Of a stretch of DNA of 63,270 nucleotides, positions 9,078-17,385 are shown in pieces. This stretch comes from Bacteroidota bacterium (GTDB lineage: Bacteria > Bacteroidota > Ignavibacteria > Kapaibacteriales > UBA961), in contig RGCF01000007.1 of assembly GCA_009919265.1 (NCBI GenBank), positions 1-63,270 on the forward strand, in the 5' to 3' direction. The position numbers and the translations under genes are program-made. The notes under the pieces were generated by a model. It did no database searches. It worked only from the letters and a program-made list of their open reading frames with translations, and was not told where the DNA came from. Position 1 is the stretch's first letter; every line of letters starts with the position of its first letter.

Positions 9078-9562
9078 AACAGATCACATTCATACGACAT
9101 GCAAAGTCTAACCATATCATGGGATTACGAGACCATGATAGACCCTTGAATGAACGCGGACATAAGGATGCCCCAACAATCGCTAGCATCTTAAAGTCCG
9201 AGAATTTCTCACCTGACATCTTTTTTTCAAGCACTGCCTTGAGAGCATTGAAAACAGCAGAGCTCATTCGAGATGGTGTCAATCCAAATATCCCATTGGA
9301 AGAACATGCATTATTGTATCATGCATTCATTCAAGATTATACGCAATTCATTCATGATATTGATAATACATTGTCTCACATAGCAATTGTTGGACATAAT
9401 CCAACAATTTCAATGATGGTCAATTTGCTTTCAAAAGAAAATGTTACTGACTCAATGCCTACTTGCTGCATAGTTTCAATCACATTCAATGACATCGACA
9501 ATTGGCACTCTATTTCACCTCATTCCGGACATGTGACACGCTATACGTATCCGGAAAAATAA
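9074..9562 (+). CDS. sixA: SixA-type phosphohistidine phosphatase (histidine phosphatase superfamily)
   Basis: 162 residues beginning MKQITFIRHAKSNH, with the catalytic RH pair at residues 8-9 (phosphate-accepting His). Further motifs are DRPLNERGHKDAP, FSSTALRALKTAE (second catalytic Arg) and IAIVGHNPTIS, which supplies the second His. SixA enzymes remove phosphate from protein histidines (phosphotransfer proteins). Its ATG overlaps the DUF1684 stop, and 21 bp separate it from trxB. The frame is open upstream, but the ATG at 9074 is the only one that starts at the conserved first strand. Confidence 0.9.
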   Translation: MKQITFIRHAKSNHIMGLRDHDRPLNERGHKDAPTIASILKSENFSPDIFFSSTALRALKTAELIRDGVNPNIPLEEHALLYHAFIQDYTQFIHDIDNTLSHIAIVGHNPTISMMVNLLSKENVTDSMPTCCIVSITFNDIDNWHSISPHSGHVTRYTYPEK

Positions 9563-9583
9563 TTTCACGAAAGGAATTTCGAT

Positions 9584-10534
9584 ATGGCTGAACATCATCA
9601 GATTTGCATCATAGGCAGTGGACCTGCCGGTTTTACTGCTGCGCTATATGCTTCAAGAGCTAGACTGGATGTAGTTGTCTTTGAAGGGCAACAACCCGGT
9701 GGACAATTAACAATCACTACCGAAGTTGAGAATTACCCTGGTTTTGAACATGGCATCATGGGCCCAGAAATGATGGATGTATTCAGAAAACAAGCACACA
9801 GATTTGGTGCTTCATCAGTGTATGAAACAATCACTTCTGTAGATACTTCCAAAAGACCCTTTACTCTGACAAGTGATTCAAATAAGACATATACTTGTGA
9901 CTCCATCATCATTTCCACCGGTGCTGCAGCTAAATTACTTGGTTCAAAGGGAGAACAAGAGTATATGGGCTTTGGTGTTTCCGCTTGTGCTACATGCGAT
10001 GGTTTCTTTTTCAGAAATCAACATGTTTATGTTGTTGGTGGTGGTGACACGGCAATGGAAGAAGCAAATTATCTTACCCGTTTTGCATCAAAAGTTACCC
10101 TGCTTCATCGGAGAGATGAGTTTCGCGCCTCAAAGATCATGCTAGAACGTTGTCAGAATAACCCCAAAATTGAATTCATGATCAATACCACTGTTGAAGA
10201 GTATATGGGTGAAACGCTTCCAACTGGATTGAAGAAACTTACTTCTCTAAAGCTAAGAAATACAGCGACAAATGAAGAACAGATTGTTCCTGCAGATGGA
10301 ATTTTTGTAGCAATTGGTCATAAACCGAACACAGATTTATTCAAAGGCATGATTGACATGGATGAAACAGGGTATATCCAAACGAAAGGAAAATCATCAT
10401 ATACAAATGTAGAGGGCATATTTGCTTGTGGAGATGCGCAAGACAGTGTGTATAGACAAGCCATAACTGCAGCAGGAAGTGGCTGCATGGCTGCAATTGA
10501 TGCAGAGCGTTGGCTTGAAACTCAACATGGATAA
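9584..10534 (+). CDS. trxB: Thioredoxin reductase (NADPH)
   Basis: 316 residues, the normal length of low-Mr TrxB. An FAD-binding GSGPAGFTAALYASRA lies near residue 12, EGQQPGGQLTITTEVENYPG follows, the redox-active CATC is in SACATCDGFFF (about residue 143), the NADPH-binding VVGGGDTAMEEA comes next, and the C-terminal FAD block is GIFACGDAQDSVYRQAITAAGSG. It reduces thioredoxin with NADPH in the cytoplasm. A weak AAAGGAA lies about 10 bp upstream of the ATG. It is the fourth gene of the dcd-DUF1684-sixA-trxB run; the only product plausibly linked to it here is the bacilliredoxin at 18.7 kb. Confidence 0.96.
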   Translation: MAEHHQICIIGSGPAGFTAALYASRARLDVVVFEGQQPGGQLTITTEVENYPGFEHGIMGPEMMDVFRKQAHRFGASSVYETITSVDTSKRPFTLTSDSNKTYTCDSIIISTGAAAKLLGSKGEQEYMGFGVSACATCDGFFFRNQHVYVVGGGDTAMEEANYLTRFASKVTLLHRRDEFRASKIMLERCQNNPKIEFMINTTVEEYMGETLPTGLKKLTSLKLRNTATNEEQIVPADGIFVAIGHKPNTDLFKGMIDMDETGYIQTKGKSSYTNVEGIFACGDAQDSVYRQAITAAGSGCMAAIDAERWLETQHG

Positions 10535-10540
10535 TGTAGA

Positions 10541-10765
10541 ATGAAGAATGAAGAACAAAAAAAAGCGCCGGTTTTAGTCCGGCGCTTTCCATTTGCGATT
10601 GAAGCAGAAATGGCTCAAGCTCTTCTTGCAGAGCATGGCATTTCAAGTTATGTTTATGATTTGAATGTTAATTCCTGTTATGTGGGAGCAGTAATGGGAG
10701 TACGATTACTTGTAGACCCAGATCATCTCAACGAAGCTATCGACATACTCGAAAGCAACAAGTAA
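10541..10765 (+). CDS. DUF2007-family small protein
   Basis: 74 residues with the DUF2007 pattern: a first strand (VLVRRFP), a helix (AIEAEMAQALLAEHGI) and strand YVYDL, then the later VRLLVDPDHLNEAIDILESNK. The family is called putative signal-transducing in databases, with no defined function. It begins 6 bp after trxB. Codons 6-16 lie in a perfect inverted repeat that acts as a terminator on the other strand, so the N-terminal sequence is partly dictated by that hairpin. ATG 10610 is an alternative start but would remove the first strand of the fold. Confidence 0.75.
   Translation: MKNEEQKKAPVLVRRFPFAIEAEMAQALLAEHGISSYVYDLNVNSCYVGAVMGVRLLVDPDHLNEAIDILESNK
10557..10588 (-). terminator. Intrinsic terminator of the ricT-ferritin transcript, inside the DUF2007 gene
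   Basis: A perfect 10-bp inverted repeat (AAAGCGCCGG / CCGGCGCTTT, 7-nt loop) is followed on the minus strand by eight T's. On the plus strand only TTT follows, so it works for leftward transcription. The nearest leftward gene is ferritin, which ends 190 bp to the right. Confidence 0.85.
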
Positions 10766-10776
10766 TATAGTGCTGA

Positions 10777-11295
10777 CTACTCCTTCTCAGGCGATTCTTC
10801 ATCCTTACCTTGCATCAATTTCTTGAATTGCTTGTCAAGGAAATAAAGATTCTTCGCATCATATCCCACTCTTTTCACCATCACAATCAAATCTTCCACA
10901 CTTCTTTCTGAATCTTGTTGCTCTTTGATGAAAGGTTGCAAAAATTGCAATGTTGCATAATCGGATATATCGTGACACATCTTTGCCATTTGATTGATTG
11001 CAATTGTATTTTGTTGTTCTAGATATAGGTTATGTTCGAGGATATCCAATACATGTTCGAACGATTGACGCAATGTCGGAACAGCACCAATTGATGATCT
11101 ACAGCCATTCGCATTCGCATAACGATAGAATTCCATCATATGTTCTCTTTCATCTTCAGCACTGAAATAAAAATACTCTTCCAAACCAGGTAAATCTTGT
11201 TCAGCACACCAAGATGCCATTTCAAGATAGGCCATCGAAGCTACATGTTCATTGGTGATTTGAATATTCATTTGTTTACGAATAGAATCATTCAT
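10777..11295 (-). CDS. ftnA: Non-haem ferritin (FtnA-like)
   Basis: Four-helix iron-storage protein, 172 residues. Ferroxidase ligands are visible: Glu in NEHVASMAY, Glu and His in AEDEREHMM, Glu in LYLEQQNT, and Gln in KEQQDSE. By my alignment the position of E. coli FtnA Glu130 is Ser here, so the third iron site (site C) may be altered; that is a hand alignment. The end YFLDKQFKKL is typical of FtnA. I chose ATG 11295 because AAAGG lies 7 bases before it; the ATG two codons upstream is too close to that site. Two acidic tail repeats (EESPEKE) end the protein. It follows ricT at a gap of about 20 bp. Confidence 0.93.
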   Translation of the reverse strand: MNDSIRKQMNIQITNEHVASMAYLEMASWCAEQDLPGLEEYFYFSAEDEREHMMEFYRYANANGCRSSIGAVPTLRQSFEHVLDILEHNLYLEQQNTIAINQMAKMCHDISDYATLQFLQPFIKEQQDSERSVEDLIVMVKRVGYDAKNLYFLDKQFKKLMQGKDEESPEKE

Positions 11296-11313
11296 CTTCA
11301 TACCTTTTAAAAA

Positions 11314-12420
11314 TCAATGTGTTGCCATTTCTTTTGGTGATTCAATTTTGCCTTCCTTACGAAGAGCATTTAATTCTTCTAACGTTACTGTCAGAAATGC
11401 TCCATTACCTTCAGAGATTACAGTTACAGTGTCTGAGAAAATATCAATCTTGATCATTCTCGCTCTACCATCAGCGAGATGGACATAGGAATCTAAGGGA
11501 GGATAATTTTTGAGAGCACTCACATAATTATCAATTTCATACAGCAAGCAACATTTTAAACGACCACACATACCACTCAGTTTACTGATATTTGGTGGTA
11601 AATGTTGTGCTTTAGCATGATCAAGTGTAATCTGATCAAACTCATTCAAAAATGAAGAACAGCATAATTCCAAACCACAAGGACCAATTCCACCCAAGCG
11701 TTTTGCCTCTTCTCGTGCAGGTATTTGGCGTAATTCTATTCTAGTATGAAATGTACGAGCAAGATCCTTTACCAATTCTCGGAAATCAACTCTCTGTGGT
11801 GCCGAAAAATAAATTGATAAACGAGATCTATCAAATTGCCATTCAGCATCCACAATTTTCATATCCAAACCGGAAGATTTAGCTTTATCCTTTACCTCAC
11901 GAATAATTTCTTTTTCATGTTCCCTATTGGATTTGATTTTATCCAAATCCTCTTTTCCGGCAATACGGATTACGGTATGCACAATCTCGGAATCATCTGT
12001 TTTCTTTAGATCCGCAATCAACCCTACAGCTGTAATAGTTCCAGCATCTGTTCCATGGTCAGATTGAACGATGACAGTATCACTAAGAGCATATCGGCCT
12101 GTCTTGGATTTTCTATACATCTGCTTTCTTCTTGCCTTAAAACTTACCTCCACAAACCAGTCTTGCGGATTGGTCGTTTCACTATGAGAATTTTCTGTCT
12201 CACTTGAAGAAGAACCACTTTTGCAGGTTGAACAACCCCCTTCTTTATCACCACATGCTGTGCAATGAGATGTACGATTCCTCAGTGAAGATGCTATTGA
12301 GGCATCAGCAGCATTACCAATATTATCACTATGGGACAAATCTATTCGGGAGAGCGGAACAATAGATCCAACTGGGAATTCATCTTGTTCCGATGTATGA
12401 TGCGTGTGTTGATCACTCAT
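11314..12420 (-). CDS. ricT: PSP1-domain protein, RicT/YaaT-like
   Basis: 368 residues. The PSP1 domain runs from about 90 to 320, with the highly conserved block LGGIGPCGLELCCSSF and then SGMCGRLKCCLLYE; these cysteines are the ones tied to Fe-S binding in the RicT (YaaT) family. A second, N-terminal Cys pair set (Cys53, 56, 63, 66 in CTACGDKEGGCSTC) is typical of Bacteroidota versions. In Bacillus, RicT acts with RicA and RicF in RNase Y-dependent mRNA maturation, but those partners are not encoded here and the role outside Firmicutes is unclear. The N-terminal 90 residues are low-complexity and Ser/His-rich. Confidence 0.88.
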   Translation of the reverse strand: MSDQHTHHTSEQDEFPVGSIVPLSRIDLSHSDNIGNAADASIASSLRNRTSHCTACGDKEGGCSTCKSGSSSSETENSHSETTNPQDWFVEVSFKARRKQMYRKSKTGRYALSDTVIVQSDHGTDAGTITAVGLIADLKKTDDSEIVHTVIRIAGKEDLDKIKSNREHEKEIIREVKDKAKSSGLDMKIVDAEWQFDRSRLSIYFSAPQRVDFRELVKDLARTFHTRIELRQIPAREEAKRLGGIGPCGLELCCSSFLNEFDQITLDHAKAQHLPPNISKLSGMCGRLKCCLLYEIDNYVSALKNYPPLDSYVHLADGRARMIKIDIFSDTVTVISEGNGAFLTVTLEELNALRKEGKIESPKEMATH

Positions 12421-12460
12421 GTTGTATAATCGCTAAAAGAAGCAATATCATTACAATATG

Positions 12461-12503
12461 GCCCGAATGTAGCAAAAAAAAGCATTAAAGACAACATTCG
12501 AGC
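12461..12503. repeat. Inverted repeat with internal A tract between ricT and the DUF3857 gene
   Basis: GCCCGAATGT is mirrored by ACATTCGAGC (one mismatch, 23-nt loop). A run of T's follows only on the plus strand, where there is no gene to terminate. It could instead be a weak minus-strand hairpin of A6GC/GCT8. Role uncertain. Confidence 0.4.
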
Positions 12504-12516
12504 TTTTTTCTAATTA

Positions 12517-15500
12517 CTAGTCCCTTCTTTTTAACAGCAATTGCCGTCTATCTTCTCTGATTGCTTTAGAGTAAAATTCCTTATATGACTGATACTCTGA
12601 TGATTCAATAAATGTTTTTTTCTTGATGAATGTTCTACTTACTGTCAAGAATTGAAGATCATTTTGTTCTTTTGCTAACACCTTATAATCATATTCAGCT
12701 GAAGGATCAGATAAATGAACAGATTGTGGTATTTCGGCAAGGGTATACCCCTTTGGAATGAGCATTGATATTTCTTCAAAAGTAGTGTCAATATCATTAA
12801 GATTTTTAAATGGATAATTCCTTCGTTCATATGATAATGCATCCTCTGAAACCAATTCATTTCTCCACGGAATACGAATGATTTTATATGTACCTGCCTC
12901 TGCAACTGAATTGGGAGCTTCATACTGGTAAAACAATGACACTTGATCACTTAAGGAATCAACTCCAACTGTTAGCATATCAACAACTCTTGCAGATGGA
13001 ATGTCTGCAGCCAATGAAGACTGTAATAGCTTCTTTTGTTCTACATGATTTTTCCCTTTATACACAGTTCTATATTGAGCAGTCAAGGCTCCGGTGATTT
13101 TCTCACCACCTTGAATGAGCATGCCATCATCAGTAAATTGAACTGTTCCTCGAGCAGTGAATGTTGGCGCCACATATTGTTTGTCAGGCAAGAGTAATGG
13201 CTGAGTTATGCCAGGTCCTATCATTAAAGAAAAGGCATTTTTATCAGCTGATGGCATTGCTCCGGTTGGATGATTGGAGGCAGTAAGATCTAAGAAGAGC
13301 GGTTTTCTTTTGCCTGTTTCTTCAACAGCAATTATACAATGATTGAATGCAATTGAAGGCAATAGATTCAATAGTCGCTCTTCACTACCAGAATTCACCA
13401 ATACATAATTGGCTTTTATTCCAAGTTCTCTGAGCATTGCTATTCCCAATGTTGAAACATCTTTACAATCCCCGATTTTATTAACCAATACATCTCTTGC
13501 TTTTTGGGGTATGAATGCAGATTGACGAAATGATACACTGCTATAGCGAATATTGTCAGTGATAAATTGGAACACTTTCCGAATTTTCTCTTCTTCTGAC
13601 ATCTGCTCCGGATTTGGTATCAAAGACTTAACTGCTTCTTGTATTTCATAAGAAGATTGCGCTTTTGATTGTGCCAATTCCGCATACCACTCTATCAGGT
13701 AAGTCCAATTTGGGATTGTCGTAAATCGCAGTACTTTTCCAATTTCATTGAGTGAAGGCATATCTGCTTCATAAACTATGCCCGGCTCTTTGTTGATAGT
13801 CCATGAATATAAAGTTGAATTGATATCCTTAAGCTCAATAGATATTGGTGAAAGATCCATTCCTTGTTGCGAAGTTGTGAATTGTGTTTCATTAGGAATG
13901 ATCATTGCATATTCCGCATGAGTCAAAGGGAAAAATCTATTGAAATAGTATTCATCCCAAACATGTCGAGCGAGTTTGCCTGTATTATAATTTCTGATTC
14001 TATGTTTTATATAGACAAAGTCATTTGGTTCTAACCCCTTGAAAACAGCCATATTTCTACTGATATCAGCACGAATTTCTTTGCCATCAGGTTTGATGGT
14101 TACAGCTTTTTCGATTATCATATCTTGTGAATTACCATTATAACCAATTCTGTATTCCTTAAAAAAATCTATTCCTTTTTCATTACATACTCTGATTATG
14201 CTTTCAGTAATTGCCTCTGATGCCCCATGCTCATAGATTACTCGATTTACTTTGTCAGAAACGATGATTGCACTTGCTTCAGGATGGTCTTTCGCACTAG
14301 GTGCCGATAATAGTATTGAATCAATATTTGATGCTCCAAATACACTGAAAATTGATTTTTTACCTTGTAATTCGCGCAAAATAGCTCTGGCATCATAATC
14401 TGTAGGTGAATATAACAGTGCTTGTTCATATGCTTTAATTGAAGAAGGGATATCCTTTTTACTTCTGTATATTTCACCGAGCTTTGACCAATATGTATTG
14501 CAGGATGGGCAAAATTTCAAAGCGATCAGCATTTCTTTTTCGGCTTTGTCATATTGTTCTAACTGGGTGAACACTGTTGCCATCTGAAAATGGAATCCAG
14601 GAGATGAGGGAGACAATATCAATAATTCTTCAAAGGTTTTTTGCCATTCCTTGATTTTAGAATCATCCAAATATGCTTTTGCAAGGCTCAATAATGGCGC
14701 TTCCCCATATGCTTTTTTTAGATAAGTAGAAAAAAGACTAATCATTGTGTCTCTTTTGCGTGAAGTCTGAAAATCAAATGCAGCAGCCAATTCAGTGTAT
14801 GTCCAAGACAATGGATATTTCTTTCTTGCTTCTCTCGTTGTTGCAATGACTTTATCTTGCATTTTTTTCTTGTCATAATATCGAATGCGAAGCGTATATG
14901 CTGTTTCAGATTGCGGCAATAACTGTTCTATTCTATTGACCATATCTTCAGCCCGATCAAAATCCTCATTCTCTAAATATTGATTAAACTTATAGATAAT
15001 ACCATCAGGGATGTCTTTACTCATTGATGAAAGCAATTCATATGTAGTATTAACTTCATCTCTTTTCCTGCCGCGAGCATATGTATCAATAAACTTCCAT
15101 AAGATGACAGGATTATTTTTAGAGAATTTCAATCCTTTCTTTAAGAGTTGTTCTGCTTCAATAGCTCGGTCATTTCTCAGATATGCATCTGCGAGTACAA
15201 GATAATGCTCTATCCAATCTGGATGTTGTTCTATGATATTTTGTAATTGAGCAATAATTGGATTTTGAATGTGCTCCAGTATAGAAGGTTTCCGTTTTGT
15301 ATACAATTGGGTAGATGAACTTTGCTTCAATTCAGGAATTGGATTCCCTTCTTCATCTGTGATGCGCATGAGAAAATTACAACGCTCTATTTCAGCATAG
15401 CCAACTTTGACTAATAAACGATTCCACCCTTCTACTAGCTCAGTTCGAACAATATATGTATCAAAGTCATTATTTGTCTCATTGGAATCACGAATAATCT

Positions 15501-16275
15501 CATGATCATTTAACAATACTTTAACTGAACCGGAAGTACCAATTCTTATTTGCACAATGCTATTCTTTGGAGACCATACAAATGTATTTGCATAATAGAT
15601 AGCCTGTCGATCCGGGAAATATGATTGGAAATCCAGCCAATAATCTCTTTTGATGATCGGGGGTAAAAACCATGATGCAGGAGTACCGTTTTTTCCTTCA
15701 TAGACAGCAGTGGTATCAAATACTTCTTCTGGTGGATATGGTATGGAAAATCCTGATGCGGATATATGCTCAAATGGACCTATGATAGAATATGCAGAAA
15801 GCGCATGGATTCGATCATAATATTGTGCAGCGGATTTTATATTTCCATTTCTTGTTTCTACCGAGGCTAGCATTTCCATAGACATTGCACGGAGTGTTCC
15901 TGCCTTATCACTTTTTTGAGACAGCTGCTTCAATACATCTTGTACACCTGAAGACTTTATATGCATCTGAGTTGAAAATCTTGGTGTGAGCCATATCGAA
16001 TAAATATATGGTACAGGATCAATGTCTGATTTCATGATTTGTTTATATACTTCCCATGAGTCAGCATTTCGATGTCTCATTTCAAGTAAATAGGATAAAC
16101 CAATGATACTCCTTATATCCTTTGGATTTTTCTGAAGGTTTTGTTTAAATACATATTCCGAACTGTCATATTCATTATTGAGAATATGATTCCATGCTGT
16201 ATTGACATCTTGAGCACTTAGGGTATGCATTCCAAACATTGATATGATGATGCATATGATGGCTGCAATATTCAT
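12517..16275 (-). CDS. Large exported TPR / DUF3857 / transglutaminase-core protein
   Basis: 1252 residues from the second ATG, which has GGAG nine bases before it; the first ATG (16290) abuts the upstream stop and lacks a site. It opens with a signal peptide (MNIAAIICIIISMFGMHTLS, then AQ). Residues about 25-640 are TPR-like repeats. A DUF3857-type beta region lies around 690-900 (YIKHRIRNYNTGKLARHVWDE shows its style), then a transglutaminase-like domain with the catalytic triad: Cys937 in KIGDCKDVSTLGIAML, His979 in FNHCIIAVE, and the Asp in LFLDLTAS. A DUF3858-like C-terminal region ends it. Family members are envelope proteins in Bacteroidota with unproven substrates. It lies directly after the DAO-family gene on the same strand. 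Confidence 0.85.
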   Translation of the reverse strand: MNIAAIICIIISMFGMHTLSAQDVNTAWNHILNNEYDSSEYVFKQNLQKNPKDIRSIIGLSYLLEMRHRNADSWEVYKQIMKSDIDPVPYIYSIWLTPRFSTQMHIKSSGVQDVLKQLSQKSDKAGTLRAMSMEMLASVETRNGNIKSAAQYYDRIHALSAYSIIGPFEHISASGFSIPYPPEEVFDTTAVYEGKNGTPASWFLPPIIKRDYWLDFQSYFPDRQAIYYANTFVWSPKNSIVQIRIGTSGSVKVLLNDHEIIRDSNETNNDFDTYIVRTELVEGWNRLLVKVGYAEIERCNFLMRITDEEGNPIPELKQSSSTQLYTKRKPSILEHIQNPIIAQLQNIIEQHPDWIEHYLVLADAYLRNDRAIEAEQLLKKGLKFSKNNPVILWKFIDTYARGRKRDEVNTTYELLSSMSKDIPDGIIYKFNQYLENEDFDRAEDMVNRIEQLLPQSETAYTLRIRYYDKKKMQDKVIATTREARKKYPLSWTYTELAAAFDFQTSRKRDTMISLFSTYLKKAYGEAPLLSLAKAYLDDSKIKEWQKTFEELLILSPSSPGFHFQMATVFTQLEQYDKAEKEMLIALKFCPSCNTYWSKLGEIYRSKKDIPSSIKAYEQALLYSPTDYDARAILRELQGKKSIFSVFGASNIDSILLSAPSAKDHPEASAIIVSDKVNRVIYEHGASEAITESIIRVCNEKGIDFFKEYRIGYNGNSQDMIIEKAVTIKPDGKEIRADISRNMAVFKGLEPNDFVYIKHRIRNYNTGKLARHVWDEYYFNRFFPLTHAEYAMIIPNETQFTTSQQGMDLSPISIELKDINSTLYSWTINKEPGIVYEADMPSLNEIGKVLRFTTIPNWTYLIEWYAELAQSKAQSSYEIQEAVKSLIPNPEQMSEEEKIRKVFQFITDNIRYSSVSFRQSAFIPQKARDVLVNKIGDCKDVSTLGIAMLRELGIKANYVLVNSGSEERLLNLLPSIAFNHCIIAVEETGKRKPLFLDLTASNHPTGAMPSADKNAFSLMIGPGITQPLLLPDKQYVAPTFTARGTVQFTDDGMLIQGGEKITGALTAQYRTVYKGKNHVEQKKLLQSSLAADIPSARVVDMLTVGVDSLSDQVSLFYQYEAPNSVAEAGTYKIIRIPWRNELVSEDALSYERRNYPFKNLNDIDTTFEEISMLIPKGYTLAEIPQSVHLSDPSAEYDYKVLAKEQNDLQFLTVSRTFIKKKTFIESSEYQSYKEFYSKAIREDRRQLLLKRRD

Positions 16276-16290
16276 CTTTATATTCTCCAT

Positions 16291-17373
16291 TCAGGTTATT
16301 TCTAAGTGTTGACAATGTAGAGCTAGATCCATTTCTTCATCAAAAGTTCTACCATTTGCAATGTGGTTAACAAGTTCCTGAGCCATGAAGGGTGCGTATA
16401 GTGCGCCTTTTGTTCCTAAACCTCCAATTGCATATAAACATGTATGCTTGGGATGCTCTCCTATGAACGGTTTATGATGCAACATTGTCGGACGCAAACC
16501 TGCAGAATGTTCTAGAATTTCATAATCGCATTGTATTAATGACCGTATTCTTTGATTTAATCTCTCATAACCAAAAGAAGTTGGAATCATTGTATAATCA
16601 TTCCATTGAAATGTTGCTGCACAACGAAAGTGTTTATTTCCAATGGGTATAATCGCGAAACCCCTACTAATGATGTCTGTCTCAGGAAGCTCAGAAGATC
16701 TAATAATGCACAGCTCACCTTTCACTATATCAAATTGTAATTTCAAATCAGCAAGCCATTGATTACGACTAGCCACCCAGCCATCACAAAATAAAATGCG
16801 CTTTGACAATAATTCACCCTTATTAGTCTGTATTTTCCATATTCCTTTGTGATTGGAAATATGCCCAGATTCAACATGAAATGGAATCAATGTTTCACCA
16901 AGCAGCGAGGCTGATACATGTAGTATACGATTATAATCAAAGGTATACGTTTCCAGTGTGCGATAACCACCAAATTCATTTCTCAATGAAGGATGCAATA
17001 CATTGGAATTGGATGAGAATTGTTCACCAATATATTGTTCAGGGAACAAAGTCGGTATTTTAACTCGAAATGTGTGAGCTTCTTGTTCATCGGCAAATAA
17101 ACGCAACATCGGGAAGGGCTTGAGATATGCATCTTCAGCATCCAACTTAGAATATCGAGAATATGTTGACTTTGCAAATGAGAGAAAGTCATTATATCTC
17201 CATGAAACTTGAAATCGTTTTCCGGTAATTGGATTTACCAAACCTGCAGCTACTCTTGATGCAGAACTTCTCCAAGAATTATCGATGACGGCAATCTTCA
17301 TACCGGCTTCAATCATAGTTCTTGCTGAAACCATGCCGGATATACCAGCTCCGATTATGATGCAATCAAGCAT
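16291..17373 (-). CDS. FAD-dependent oxidoreductase, DAO (D-amino-acid/glycine oxidase) family
   Basis: 360 residues. The N-terminus is a Rossmann dinucleotide fold (IIIGAGISGMVSARTMIEAG) followed by VIDNSWRSSASRVAAGLVNPITGKRF, which is close to the pattern of the MnmC oxidase half and of glycine oxidase. The C-terminal FAD contact GLRPTMLHHKPFIGEHP, then LYAIGGLGTKGALYAP, is a family ending. The substrate is probably an amine, but which one cannot be read. No MnmC methyltransferase half is fused. It ends exactly where the DUF3857 gene begins, and 12 bp separate it from the AI-2E transporter, so the three genes are likely one transcript. Confidence 0.8.
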   Translation of the reverse strand: MLDCIIIGAGISGMVSARTMIEAGMKIAVIDNSWRSSASRVAAGLVNPITGKRFQVSWRYNDFLSFAKSTYSRYSKLDAEDAYLKPFPMLRLFADEQEAHTFRVKIPTLFPEQYIGEQFSSNSNVLHPSLRNEFGGYRTLETYTFDYNRILHVSASLLGETLIPFHVESGHISNHKGIWKIQTNKGELLSKRILFCDGWVASRNQWLADLKLQFDIVKGELCIIRSSELPETDIISRGFAIIPIGNKHFRCAATFQWNDYTMIPTSFGYERLNQRIRSLIQCDYEILEHSAGLRPTMLHHKPFIGEHPKHTCLYAIGGLGTKGALYAPFMAQELVNHIANGRTFDEEMDLALHCQHLEIT

Positions 17374-17385
17374 GATATTCTGACA

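Noticed and set aside
10541-10590. Hairpin as a terminator for trxB on the plus strand
   Set aside because: Only TTT follows on that strand, whereas eight T's follow on the minus strand.
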